Under the pieces are notes generated by a model that searched no databases, had not been told where the DNA came from, and worked only from the letters and a program-made list of their open reading frames with translations. A DNA stretch of 64,000 bases from NORP23 sp050302475 (GTDB lineage: Bacteria; Pseudomonadota; Alphaproteobacteria; Rhodobacterales; Rhodobacteraceae): contig JBNLBF010000006.1 in assembly GCA_050302475.1 (NCBI GenBank), positions 1 to 64,000 on the forward strand, given 5' to 3'. Positions 51,840-60,380 of this stretch are shown here, piece after piece. A program made the translations under genes and the position numbers. Every line of letters begins with the position of its first letter. Position 1 is the first letter of the stretch.

Positions 51840-53060
51840 ATGAATGTAGCAAATGACACCCTAGCCAAACGCAATGTGAAGGTTTTGATAGCTGCCCAGG
51901 CGATCCTTGGCAGCCAGATGCCTGTGATGTTTGTGCTGGGCGGGTTGTCTGGGCAATATCTGGCCTCTAACCCCTGCTTGGCGACTTTGCCGATTTCCCT
52001 GATCGTGTTGGGCTCTATGTTAAGCGCACCCATCATGTCCTCGGTCATGCAGGCACGTGGTCGGCGGTTCGGGTTCGTGATGGGCGCGATGGCCGGGGCA
52101 ACCGGGGCGGCGATTTCGGCTTACGCGTTGTGGATCAGCTCCTTCCCTGTATTCCTGCTCGGATCGCTGATCACCGGTATGTATATGAGCGCACAGGGTT
52201 TTTATCGGTTTGCGGCCACCGATTTGGCCACCCCCGAATACCTGCCCAAGGCGGTCAGCTGGGTGATGGCGGGCGGGTTGCTGTCTGCGATCATTGGGCC
52301 GCAACTGGTGAAGGCCACAACGGATCTGTTCCTGCCAATCGAATTTCTGGGGTCGTACATCACGGTGATCATCCTGAACATCGTCGGCGTATCATTGTTT
52401 GCGTTCCTGAATATCCCGAAACCTGTGAAACCGGCTGAAGATGCTCCGCAAGGGCGCTCTCGACGTGAGTTGCTGAAAGACCCACATATCGTTGTTGCAA
52501 TGATTGCGGCGATGGTCAGCTATTCCCTGATGAACCTCGTCATGACCTCCACGCCGCTGGCCGTGGTCGGCTGTGGATTTGAAACAGATGATGCAGCAAA
52601 TATCGTGTCGGCCCACGTGCTGGCCATGTTTATCCCCAGCTTCTTCACCGGCCACCTGATCCGTCGTTTCGGGGTAGAGCTGATTATCGCCACGGGGCTC
52701 GTCATTCTGGCCGGCGCCGGGATGGTCGCTCTGGCAGGTGTTTCGCTCGAAAATTTCTATATCGCACTGGTGCTCTTGGGCATCGGCTGGAATTTCGGCT
52801 TCATCGGCGGCACCACCATGCTGGCCGAAGCTCACACGCCCGAGGAACGCGGACGCGTTCAGGGCATGAATGATTTCGCTGTCTTCGGCATGGTGACAAT
52901 CGCGTCGCTCAGCTCAGGCGGATTGATGAACTGTTCCGGCGGCGATGCACAGACAGGGTGGGCCGCTGTCAACTACGCCATGATCCCTTTCCTGATGCTG
53001 GCCGGAGGCGCGCTAATCTGGTTCGTAATCGGTGGCAAGCAGCGCTCACCAACGACCTGA
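51840..53060 (+). CDS. Major facilitator superfamily transporter
   Basis: A 406-residue 12-TM protein. The start is placed at 51840 because the open upstream extension to 51546 is hydrophilic and overlaps alkA on the other strand. MFS traits: the RGRRFGFVMGAMAG loop-2 region near residue 66 (GxxxDRxG-like), LGSLITGMYMSAQGFYR, and LAEAHTPEERGRVQG between TM8 and TM9. Substrate unknown; drug or metabolite efflux is only a guess. Convergent with the following gene, 15-nt overlap. Confidence 0.85.
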   Translation: MNVANDTLAKRNVKVLIAAQAILGSQMPVMFVLGGLSGQYLASNPCLATLPISLIVLGSMLSAPIMSSVMQARGRRFGFVMGAMAGATGAAISAYALWISSFPVFLLGSLITGMYMSAQGFYRFAATDLATPEYLPKAVSWVMAGGLLSAIIGPQLVKATTDLFLPIEFLGSYITVIILNIVGVSLFAFLNIPKPVKPAEDAPQGRSRRELLKDPHIVVAMIAAMVSYSLMNLVMTSTPLAVVGCGFETDDAANIVSAHVLAMFIPSFFTGHLIRRFGVELIIATGLVILAGAGMVALAGVSLENFYIALVLLGIGWNFGFIGGTTMLAEAHTPEERGRVQGMNDFAVFGMVTIASLSSGGLMNCSGGDAQTGWAAVNYAMIPFLMLAGGALIWFVIGGKQRSPTT

Positions 53061-53864
53061 CAGCGAACGCCATGCAAGACTGGCGGATTTCCGGATTTCC
53101 GACGTTTCATGCGGCTGCAAGGCTGTTCGCGGGTCCTGATACACGCGCGAGACCGGGATCATGGCCTGCCAACCCGGCAGCATCACGGGGCGAAGGGTTT
53201 TGGGCAATTTCCGACGCTGTGCCCGCGCCCCCTGAATATCCGCTGCGGCGTCCTCGCATATTTCGTGCAACAGATCTGCCATCTGATCCGGGACCCGCCC
53301 TTCGGCAATAGCGTTGCGATCAAGGTCTCTCAGGGGCAGCGGACTGCGCCCGGCGGCATAGAGCTGGGGAAGCGCGCGCAGCAGATTGGCCACGCCAACG
53401 CCATAAGAAAACCGGCGGATGATATCGAGGGCATGATCGTCCGCCCCGATGGACAAAGCCGCCAGCCGCATCAAATTCCCGCTGGTCGCGTGGATATAGT
53501 CATCAAACGCCGCCCGGTGTTCGTGCGGGTCCTTGTAAATATCAAACCGCCGCGCCGCGATCAGCCCGTCGAACAGGTCACGCGGCAAGTCATGTTCCTT
53601 GATGACATGCGCCAGCGGGATCACCACCTCGTGCTGGCGAACCGGTTTTCCGTCGTAAATCTCACCAATCGCATCCACCCACCATTGCAGGCGCATCTCG
53701 GCGATCATTTCTTCCTGCGTCACCCAAGGTGCGCGGGCGATTTCGACGTTGAACGCATAAAGCGCCAGCAGCCGCGCACGAACGTCGCGGGGGGAGGCCA
53801 GAACCGTGCGAAGCCGGTCCGGATCCCCTGCCCTGACCATTTCGGCGCAGGCATCAAAGCTCAT
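53046..53864 (-). CDS. Squalene/phytoene synthase family protein
   Basis: A 272-residue trans-isoprenyl diphosphate synthase-fold protein. The RLLALYAFNVEIARAPW region begins the fold, and the typical DxxxD metal-binding motifs are eroded (YAFNVEIAR in place of DDxxD), so catalysis is uncertain and a NDUFAF6-like assembly role is equally possible. The start at 53864 overlaps the cimA stop (ATGA). No other carotenoid genes are in the window. Confidence 0.8.
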   Translation of the reverse strand: MSFDACAEMVRAGDPDRLRTVLASPRDVRARLLALYAFNVEIARAPWVTQEEMIAEMRLQWWVDAIGEIYDGKPVRQHEVVIPLAHVIKEHDLPRDLFDGLIAARRFDIYKDPHEHRAAFDDYIHATSGNLMRLAALSIGADDHALDIIRRFSYGVGVANLLRALPQLYAAGRSPLPLRDLDRNAIAEGRVPDQMADLLHEICEDAAADIQGARAQRRKLPKTLRPVMLPGWQAMIPVSRVYQDPRTALQPHETSEIRKSASLAWRSLSGRW

Positions 53865-55489
53865 ACAGGTTTCGCCCCGTCGCGGATCAGTTTCCATGTG
53901 ATTGCGTCAACCAGCGCCTGGAAGGAGGCATCAACGATGTTGGCCGACACGCCGACGGTGGACCAGCGGTGGCCGTCGTCATCCTCGCTGTCGATGATGA
54001 CACGCGTCACAGCTTCGGTCCCGCCGTTGGTGATGCGGACACGGAAATCGACCAGACGCATGTCGTCGATGATTTCCTGATACGGGCCGAGGTCTTTGCC
54101 AAGCGCACGGCTGAGCGCGTTAACCGGTCCTTGGTCGGCGTCATCCTCGGGCGAGTGGCTTTCGGACACGGACATCACGCGCTCACCCGCAATGATGGCG
54201 ACCACGACGGCCTCGGACACCGTGATCATTTTCTTCAAAGCATTCTGGCGACGCTCAACCGTCACGCGATAGCGTTCGATATCAAAGAATTTCGGCTTCT
54301 CGCCAAGGATCTCACGCGCCAGCAATTCAAACGAGGCCTGTGCGCTGTCATAGGCATAACCCTGATCCTCGCGGCTTTTCACGGCATCTAGGATCGCTTG
54401 CAGCGCCGGATCGCCCTTCGCCACGCGCAGGCCCGCATCCGCCAGACGTTCGCGCAGGTTGGACTGCCCGGCCTGATTGGACATCGGCACCTTGCGTTCA
54501 TTCCCCACGGTTTCCGGTGGGATATGTTCGTAGGTCGTTGGGTTCTTCAGGATCGCACTGGCATGGAGGCCGGATTTGTGCACAAAGGCGGACGCGCCGA
54601 CATAGGCCGCGTGCGAATTCGGCACGCGGTTCAGGATTTCATCAACCATGCGCGAGACACGCGTCAGGGTTTTCAGCCCCTCCTTCGTCACGCTGATGTC
54701 GTATTTGCTGGCGTATGGCTCCTTGAGCAGCAGCGTCGGGATCAGGGTGGTTAGGTTGGCGTTGCCGCAGCGTTCACCCAGACCATTGAGGGTCCCCTGA
54801 ACCTGCCGCGCACCCGCTTCGATTCCCGCCAGCGAGTTTGCAACCGCCTGTTCCGTGTCATTATGCGTATGGATCGCGATATGATCGCCGGGGATGCCAG
54901 CGTTAATCGCGGCCTCAACCCCGGCGCGGATGTCATGCGGCATCGCACCGCCGTTGGTGTCGCACAGCACGACCCAGCGGGCACCATTGTCATAGGCGGC
55001 CTTGATACAGGACAGCGCATAGTCGGGGTTGGCCTTGAACCCATCAAAGAAATGTTCAGCGTCAAACAGCGGTTCCTGCTGACGTGTCGCGATCAGTTTG
55101 ATCGAGGCGGCGATGTTTTCGACGTTTTCCGCCAGCGAGGTTTGCAGTGCCTCCGTCACATGGAAATCATGCGTTTTCCCGACGAGGCAGACAGCAGGTG
55201 TATCCGCGTTGACCACGGCCGACAGCACGTCGTCATTTTCCGCCGAGCGGCCGGAGCGTTTCGTCATGCCGAAGGCGGTAAAGGTGGCGTTTTTCAGCTT
55301 GGGCGGTGTGTCGAAGAACTCGCTGTCGGTCGGGTTGGCCCCGGGCCAGCCGCCCTCGACATAATCCACGCCAAGCTTGTCGAGTGCATGGGCAATGCGC
55401 CGTTTGTCGTCAGCCGAGAAATCCACCCCATGCGTCTGCTGCCCGTCGCGAAGTGTGGTGTCGAACAGGTAAAGGCGTTCTTTGGTCAT
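53861..55489 (-). CDS. cimA: Citramalate synthase
   Basis: Condenses pyruvate and acetyl-CoA to (R)-citramalate, giving 2-oxobutyrate for isoleucine without threonine deaminase. 542 residues, longer than 2-isopropylmalate synthase in the catalytic part. FDTTLRDGQQTHGVDFS at the N-terminus (metal Asp10) and metal-binding H207/H209/N210 in HTHND. The C-terminal LeuA-dimer regulatory domain is about 400-540. Stop overlaps the phytoene synthase-like gene. Confidence 0.93.
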   Translation of the reverse strand: MTKERLYLFDTTLRDGQQTHGVDFSADDKRRIAHALDKLGVDYVEGGWPGANPTDSEFFDTPPKLKNATFTAFGMTKRSGRSAENDDVLSAVVNADTPAVCLVGKTHDFHVTEALQTSLAENVENIAASIKLIATRQQEPLFDAEHFFDGFKANPDYALSCIKAAYDNGARWVVLCDTNGGAMPHDIRAGVEAAINAGIPGDHIAIHTHNDTEQAVANSLAGIEAGARQVQGTLNGLGERCGNANLTTLIPTLLLKEPYASKYDISVTKEGLKTLTRVSRMVDEILNRVPNSHAAYVGASAFVHKSGLHASAILKNPTTYEHIPPETVGNERKVPMSNQAGQSNLRERLADAGLRVAKGDPALQAILDAVKSREDQGYAYDSAQASFELLAREILGEKPKFFDIERYRVTVERRQNALKKMITVSEAVVVAIIAGERVMSVSESHSPEDDADQGPVNALSRALGKDLGPYQEIIDDMRLVDFRVRITNGGTEAVTRVIIDSEDDDGHRWSTVGVSANIVDASFQALVDAITWKLIRDGAKPV

Positions 55490-55552
55490 ACCGATATTCC
55501 CTTACAGGATTGAAAAGTCGAGGCTTCGCGGCAATCGAGTCCGGTGCCCTCG

Positions 55553-55623
55553 CACAGGACAGCGCCCGACCCGCCCCATGGGCGGGCGCTACGCACCCAC
55601 CCCGTGCCGGGCGCTGTCCTGTG
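55553..55623. repeat. 71-nt nested inverted-repeat element between cysS and cimA
   Basis: CACAGGACAGCGCCCG (55553-55568) and CGGGCGCTGTCCTGTG (55608-55623) are perfect 16-bp complements. The 39-nt centre holds a second hairpin, CCCGCCC-CAT-GGGCGGG (55570-55586). It is GC-rich, lacks a T-run, and looks like an extragenic palindrome rather than a terminator. Confidence 0.7.
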
Positions 55624-55640
55624 TTGTGAAATTAGATACA

Positions 55641-57011
55641 TCACTTCAATGCCCCCAACTTATTGAGGTCAAATTCGGCATTTGGTACCAATTCAACGCC
55701 TTCTTTAGACATCCTCACATCCACACCACAATCTATCAGAGCAGATTTCAACTCATCGACTTTAGAAAAATCATTGGAAGCTTTTGCGGCCTCCCTCACT
55801 TCAAGGAACCGTTTTTGTAGATTCACAAGTTCCTCGTATCTCTCTGGAGCACTCCAGCCCGATTCCATTGAGGTTAAGTCAAAGCCTAGGAACAGAAGAC
55901 TCGCACGTAGAGCGGCCGCATCCTTATTCTTGGCAAGACGATGCAACACCGAGATCGCTTTTGGTGTGTTCAAATCCTGTTTTACAGCATCGATCAATTC
56001 GTCGTCTGGTTCAGATGGCACAACTGAAACAGTCAGACTCAAGAAATGGTCCAACGTATCTTTCGCCTGCTTCGCCTTCTCCGCCGTCCAATCCATCGGC
56101 TTGGAATAATGTGTCTGCAAAAACACAAACCGGATCACCTCACCCAGCACACCCTGATCCAACAAATCGCGCACGGTGAAGAAGTTGCCCAAACTCTTGG
56201 ACATTTTCTTCCCTTCAACCTGCAGCATCTCGTTATGCAACCAATAGCGGGCGAACCCACCCTCAGGATGAGCGCAGGCAGACTGCGCAATCTCGTTCTC
56301 ATGATGCGGGAATTGCAGGTCAATTCCGCCCCCATGAATATCAAACGTTTCGCCCAGCAGTTCATAGGCCATGGCCGAGCATTCGATATGCCACCCCGGA
56401 CGCCCCCGTCCCCACGGGCTGTCCCATCCGGGTAGATCGTCGGAGGACGGTTTCCACATCACAAAATCCATTGGGTTGCGCTTGTAGGGCGCTACCTCCA
56501 CCCGCGCTCCGGCGATCATGTCGTCGATGCTGCGGCCTGAAAGTTTGCCGTAGTCCTTGTAGCTCTCTACCGCGAACAGCACATGCCCCTCAGCCTCGTA
56601 AGCGTGACCCTTTTCGATCAGCTCCGCGATCATCGCAACCATGGGCGGGATGAATTCGGTGGCGCGTGGCATGTGCGTCGGTTCCAACGCCCCCAGCGCA
56701 CCCATATCATCCAGATACCACTGTGTCGTCTCCGCCGTGATCTCGCCAATCGAGCGACCACTCTCTGCCGCCCGCGCGTTGATCTTGTCATCCACGTCGG
56801 TGAAATTGCGGACATAGGTCACATGATCCGGTCCATAGACATGCCGCAATAGCCGGAACAGCACGTCAAAAACCACCACGGGCCGGGCGTTCCCCAGATG
56901 CGCGCGGTCATAGACCGTCGGCCCGCAGACATACATGCGCACATTCTTAGGATCGAGAGGAACAAATTCCTCCACCAGACGGGTTTTTGTGTTTTTCAAC
57001 CGGATGCTCAT
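55641..57011 (-). CDS. cysS: Cysteinyl-tRNA synthetase
   Basis: Charges tRNA-Cys. 456 residues; HIGH-equivalent HLGNAR near 38-43, KMSKS near 268, Zn ligands including C29 (YVCGPTVYD), the Cys in HIECSAMAY, and HHENEIAQS. The last 130-150 codons (+ strand about 55641-56050) are about 46% GC against 52-58% upstream, and use AGA, AGG, ATA and CTA codons that the rest of the gene avoids. The C-terminal domain may come from a different lineage. Confidence 0.96.
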   Translation of the reverse strand: MSIRLKNTKTRLVEEFVPLDPKNVRMYVCGPTVYDRAHLGNARPVVVFDVLFRLLRHVYGPDHVTYVRNFTDVDDKINARAAESGRSIGEITAETTQWYLDDMGALGALEPTHMPRATEFIPPMVAMIAELIEKGHAYEAEGHVLFAVESYKDYGKLSGRSIDDMIAGARVEVAPYKRNPMDFVMWKPSSDDLPGWDSPWGRGRPGWHIECSAMAYELLGETFDIHGGGIDLQFPHHENEIAQSACAHPEGGFARYWLHNEMLQVEGKKMSKSLGNFFTVRDLLDQGVLGEVIRFVFLQTHYSKPMDWTAEKAKQAKDTLDHFLSLTVSVVPSEPDDELIDAVKQDLNTPKAISVLHRLAKNKDAAALRASLLFLGFDLTSMESGWSAPERYEELVNLQKRFLEVREAAKASNDFSKVDELKSALIDCGVDVRMSKEGVELVPNAEFDLNKLGALK

Positions 57012-57098
57012 AGCCCAAACTTTCCATACGCAGTGCGCCTACGGCGGGCCTAGCATTTTGATCTTTTAAAGGAAATACAAGAACGCGCCGCGGACGAT

Positions 57099-57194
57099 AT
57101 GTCAGCAGATAATGCAAATCTCAATAATGCAGATCGACGTTCTCATGCGGGCCTTATGACAGCGGCACGCGCCAAAATCAAGCAAAAGGCGTGA
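57099..57194 (+). CDS. Doubtful 31-codon ORF
   Basis: MSADNANLNNADRRSHAGLM, then a basic tail (ARAKIKQKA), divergent from cysS. It ends at a hairpin (57193-57215). No ribosome site and no known homologue; likely chance. Confidence 0.2.
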   Translation: MSADNANLNNADRRSHAGLMTAARAKIKQKA

Positions 57195-57215
57195 GGCCCG
57201 CATCTCGCGGGCCTC
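57193..57215 (-). terminator. Terminator of the SDF symporter gene
   Basis: GAGGCCCGC (57193-57201) and GCGGGCCTC (57207-57215), 9 bp, loop ATCTC. Read leftward the stem is followed by ACGCCTTTTGC. Located about 10 nt after the symporter stop. Confidence 0.65.
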
Positions 57216-57224
57216 TCCGTTTGG

Positions 57225-58577
57225 TTAGTGGCTGGCGGCCTCGACTGCGGCAGCCAGATCAGCTTCGACCTCCCGGTCGATATGTATGGCATCTTCCGTG
57301 TCCATCGTGCCAGCATCCGGATCGTTATAGACCGCAAGGTCTATCTTCCCTTCGCTTTTGGCGACGATGGTCGACACAGCTGCGTCACCCGACACATTCA
57401 CCGCCGTCCGGATCATATCCATCAGGCGATCCACACCAAGGATCAAGCCAATGCCTTCAACGGGCAGCCCTACTTGCGTGAACACCATCGACAGCATGAT
57501 CAGGCCAACGCCGGGCACACCCGCCGTACCGATGGAGGCCAGCACCGACATCAGGATCACTGTCAGATATCCGCCGATCCCCAGATCAATGCCATAGACA
57601 TTGGCGATAAACACGGTCGCCACACCCTGCATGATCGCGGTGCCGTCCATGTTGATGGTCGCCCCGAACGGCACGGTGAAGGAGGCAACGGAGTTATTGA
57701 CCCCCATCCGCTGTGTTACCGTACGCATCGTCACCGGGATGGTTGCGTTGGAACTGGCAGTCGAGAATGCAAACACCTGCGCGTTCCGGATTTTCCGGAT
57801 AAACATCCGCGGGCTGAGGCCGGAGAAGATTTTCAGCACCAGCATCAGCGTTCCGAACAGATGCAGCATCAGGGCCGCCACCAGAACGATGACATACCCG
57901 GCTAGCGAGACCAGCAAGTCGATGCCCAGTTCGGCAATCGCCCGCGTGATCAGCGCAAACACCGCATAGGGCGCAACCGCCATCACGATACCGACCATCT
58001 TCATCATGATCTCGTTCGCGATTTCGGCCCCCTCAACGATAGGTTTGGCTTTGCGGCCCACCATCAGGATGCTGATACCCACCATGATCGACCAGAAAAT
58101 GATCGGCAGCATGTCACCAGACGCCATCGCGCTGATCGGGTTGGTTGGAATGATATCGATCAGAACATTGATCAGTGGCGGCGCTTCACGCCCTGCAAAA
58201 TCCGCATCGGTCGTGCGCTCCAGCCCATTCCCGATGCCGGCAGCTCCGGCGATAATGATTGCAACTGCAATCGCCATGGCCGTTGTCAGCATATAAAGCC
58301 CAAAGGATTTGGACCCGACACGCCCCAGCAATTTAATGTCGCCGATCCCGCAAACACCGCAGATCAGCGAGAAGATCACCAGCGGAACCACGAGCATTTT
58401 CAGCGCATTGACGAACATTTTGCCGACAGCCTGCAATATGCCGTCAACAATCCAGACATTTACAAAAGACCCAGCAGCATTAAGACCGCTGAGGTTAATG
58501 ATCAAACCTATGATGATACCAACGACCATGCCCAACAGGACTTTGGTCGTCAGACTTGCGTTACGCCAACTACTCAT
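57225..58577 (-). CDS. Dicarboxylate/amino acid:cation symporter (SDF/DAACS family)
   Basis: A 450-residue membrane transporter of the GltP/DctA fold, with eight TM helices and two re-entrant hairpins. The HP1 serine motif is FSTASSNATIPVTM near 260, TM7 has the TINMDGTAIMQG (NMDGT) cation site, and HP2 has SIGTAGVPGVGLIMLS. C-terminal tail is acidic. Start at 58577 with GGGGGA upstream; earlier ATGs overlap that site. Glutamate/aspartate or C4-dicarboxylate is the likely substrate. Confidence 0.9.
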   Translation of the reverse strand: MSSWRNASLTTKVLLGMVVGIIIGLIINLSGLNAAGSFVNVWIVDGILQAVGKMFVNALKMLVVPLVIFSLICGVCGIGDIKLLGRVGSKSFGLYMLTTAMAIAVAIIIAGAAGIGNGLERTTDADFAGREAPPLINVLIDIIPTNPISAMASGDMLPIIFWSIMVGISILMVGRKAKPIVEGAEIANEIMMKMVGIVMAVAPYAVFALITRAIAELGIDLLVSLAGYVIVLVAALMLHLFGTLMLVLKIFSGLSPRMFIRKIRNAQVFAFSTASSNATIPVTMRTVTQRMGVNNSVASFTVPFGATINMDGTAIMQGVATVFIANVYGIDLGIGGYLTVILMSVLASIGTAGVPGVGLIMLSMVFTQVGLPVEGIGLILGVDRLMDMIRTAVNVSGDAAVSTIVAKSEGKIDLAVYNDPDAGTMDTEDAIHIDREVEADLAAAVEAASH

Positions 58578-58665
58578 TTTCATATCCCCCATTTTATCGT
58601 GATGGGTGGATATTACGAAATCGCAGCCTTTTGGGCAAGCTTGTCGCAGCTATAGGTTGTATCTT

Positions 58666-59286
58666 CTAGGATTTACTCGACAATATATTGTGGTTTGGGC
58701 GTAATTTCCCAAACAGACGGGCGACTTTTTTCATCCTCGGTAACCACCAGATAACCAAACCGGTCAACGCAAAAATGATCAAGGCAAAAGCAATCGCGTC
58801 AGAGATCAGCGTTCCGAAACGATTGGAAAGCCACCCGCGCTCATGCAAGGTTTTGAATACCGACCCCCAATAGGTTTTACTGTGCAGAAGTGTCCCGTCC
58901 GGGGCGAAAGTTTCGCGCGTAAACCCTTCTTTGACGAAGTAATGCCCGGTAGGCTGGGACATTATAACCCGCCCGCTTTCAACCGCCACATGAATCGCAT
59001 TCCGCCCATGATAGGGTTCAAAATCGATGCGTCGTATCGGCTCATCCGGCCAAAGCTTGGCGGCCAATGCCCGCGCCATCGCTTCGTCGGCCCCAATGTC
59101 GGGCCATTCCGAAAACTGGCTTTCGTCATAGCTGGGCCCTTCGACCCAGGACAATACCAGCTTTGAATGGTTCATGTAGAAACCGGTAAAGCCGATAATC
59201 AGTATCCACGGAAAGATTATGATGCCTATCCAGCCATGTAGAGTCCGGAACAGTTTCAACAATTTTGCTTTTGTCGCCTGTTTCAT
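58666..59286 (-). CDS. PepSY-associated membrane protein (PiuB-like, short)
   Basis: A 206-residue inner-membrane protein. The N-terminal TM helix (LHGWIGIIIFPWILIIGFTGFY) includes the conserved His of PepSY_TM proteins, and a second TM is near 163-182. A periplasmic PepSY domain lies between (about 60-120). Shorter than the iron-regulated PiuB family. The two His residues may bind heme in the family. Function here is unknown. Confidence 0.82.
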   Translation of the reverse strand: MKQATKAKLLKLFRTLHGWIGIIIFPWILIIGFTGFYMNHSKLVLSWVEGPSYDESQFSEWPDIGADEAMARALAAKLWPDEPIRRIDFEPYHGRNAIHVAVESGRVIMSQPTGHYFVKEGFTRETFAPDGTLLHSKTYWGSVFKTLHERGWLSNRFGTLISDAIAFALIIFALTGLVIWWLPRMKKVARLFGKLRPNHNILSSKS

Positions 59287-59336
59287 GGAAAACTTTATCC
59301 TGTATCTTCTAATGAGTCGGCATTCTACACATTTAC

Positions 59337-59356
59337 CCTGTCAATTAACTGACAGG
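59337..59356. promoter_or_regulatory. Inverted repeat CCTGTCA-N6-TGACAGG
   Basis: Seven-base perfect arms separated by ATTAAC in the gap between the PepSY gene and the PEP-mutase-like gene. Fits a dimer-binding operator; regulator unknown. Confidence 0.45.
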
Positions 59357-59443
59357 AAGGGCCGATATCCCCGTACGGGGTTTGCGTAAAGGATTCGCAA
59401 TTATGAAACAGGTTTGTCCGTCGTTCTGCTCAGGATTTAACAA

Positions 59444-60256
59444 ATGACATCAGATATCGGGGAAACTTTTCGTGCCCTGCACAAAGCCGGGGATCCGTTT
59501 ATCCTGGCAAATGCCTGGAATGCCGGATCGGCAAAATTGCTTGCAGCCATGGGTGCGCAGGCGATTGGAACCAGTTCAGCGGCGCATGCCTTTACCCTTG
59601 GAAAACCCGACATGGGTCATGTCAGTCGCGACGAAGCCCTCACCCATGCCCAGCAATTGGTCGCGGCAACGCCTCTCCCCGTCTCCGGTGATTTCGAAAA
59701 CGGATTTGGCGAAGCCCCGGAGCATGTCGCCGAAACCATACGCCTGGCGGCTGAAGTCGGATTGGCGGGATGTTCGATCGAAGATACAGCGTTGCCTGCA
59801 GACACAGCCTATTCATTCGAGCTTGCCGTCGAACGCATCGCGGCAGCTGCGGCAATGGCGCACGCATTGCCGAAGGATTTTGTGCTGGTCGCCCGCGCGG
59901 ACGGTGTGATGAACGGGGCTTATGACACAGACGAAGCCATTCGTCGCATTCAGGCGTTCGAACAGGCTGGTGCGGATTGTGTTTACATCCCCCTTCCCCC
60001 GGATATGGCGGCGCAGACGCGGATTTGTCAGGCAGTGTCGGTGCCGGTCAATGCGCTCGCCGCCGGTCCATTCACTCGCTACAGCCGGGCAGATTTTGCC
60101 GCCGCCGGGGTGGCAAGGATATCGGTTGGCTCCGCGCTGGCAAGAACGACCCATCAGACGATCCTTGACGCCGGAGGCGCTATGATTGCAGGGGATTTCA
60201 CCCGGTTGAACGGGGCAAGCGGCATCGACGAAATGCTGATGAAAGGCTCCAGATAA
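59444..60256 (+). CDS. Isocitrate lyase/PEP mutase superfamily enzyme
   Basis: A 270-residue TIM-barrel lyase. The family motif is NAWNAGSAKLLAAMGAQAIGTSS at the N-terminus, with catalytic DFENGFGEAPEHVAETI near 83-99 (Mg-binding Asp-Glu), CSIEDTA and LVARADGVM. The Cys nucleophile of isocitrate lyase (KKCGH) is absent, which fits carboxyphosphonoenolpyruvate/oxaloacetate-type members. The exact C-C or C-P substrate is unknown. Confidence 0.86.
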   Translation: MTSDIGETFRALHKAGDPFILANAWNAGSAKLLAAMGAQAIGTSSAAHAFTLGKPDMGHVSRDEALTHAQQLVAATPLPVSGDFENGFGEAPEHVAETIRLAAEVGLAGCSIEDTALPADTAYSFELAVERIAAAAAMAHALPKDFVLVARADGVMNGAYDTDEAIRRIQAFEQAGADCVYIPLPPDMAAQTRICQAVSVPVNALAAGPFTRYSRADFAAAGVARISVGSALARTTHQTILDAGGAMIAGDFTRLNGASGIDEMLMKGSR

Positions 60257-60304
60257 TTGGGGGTTGAAATGTCGGCGGAACGAGGCTACCTATCCGCACT
60301 CAAT

Positions 60305-60378
60305 TGGGGAATAGGTTAACGGTAGACCCGCAGACTCTGACTCTGTTAGTCCTGGTTCGAATCCAGGTTCCCCAGCCA
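60305..60378 (+). tRNA. tRNA-Gln (CUG anticodon)
   Basis: A 74-nt cloverleaf on the plus strand. Acceptor TGGGGAA/TTCCCCA, anticodon arm GCAGA-CTCTGAC-TCTGT (CUG), T-loop GGTTCGAATCC, encoded CCA (60376-60378). The sugar dehydrogenase gene ends 3 nt later. Confidence 0.95.
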
Positions 60379-60380
60379 AA

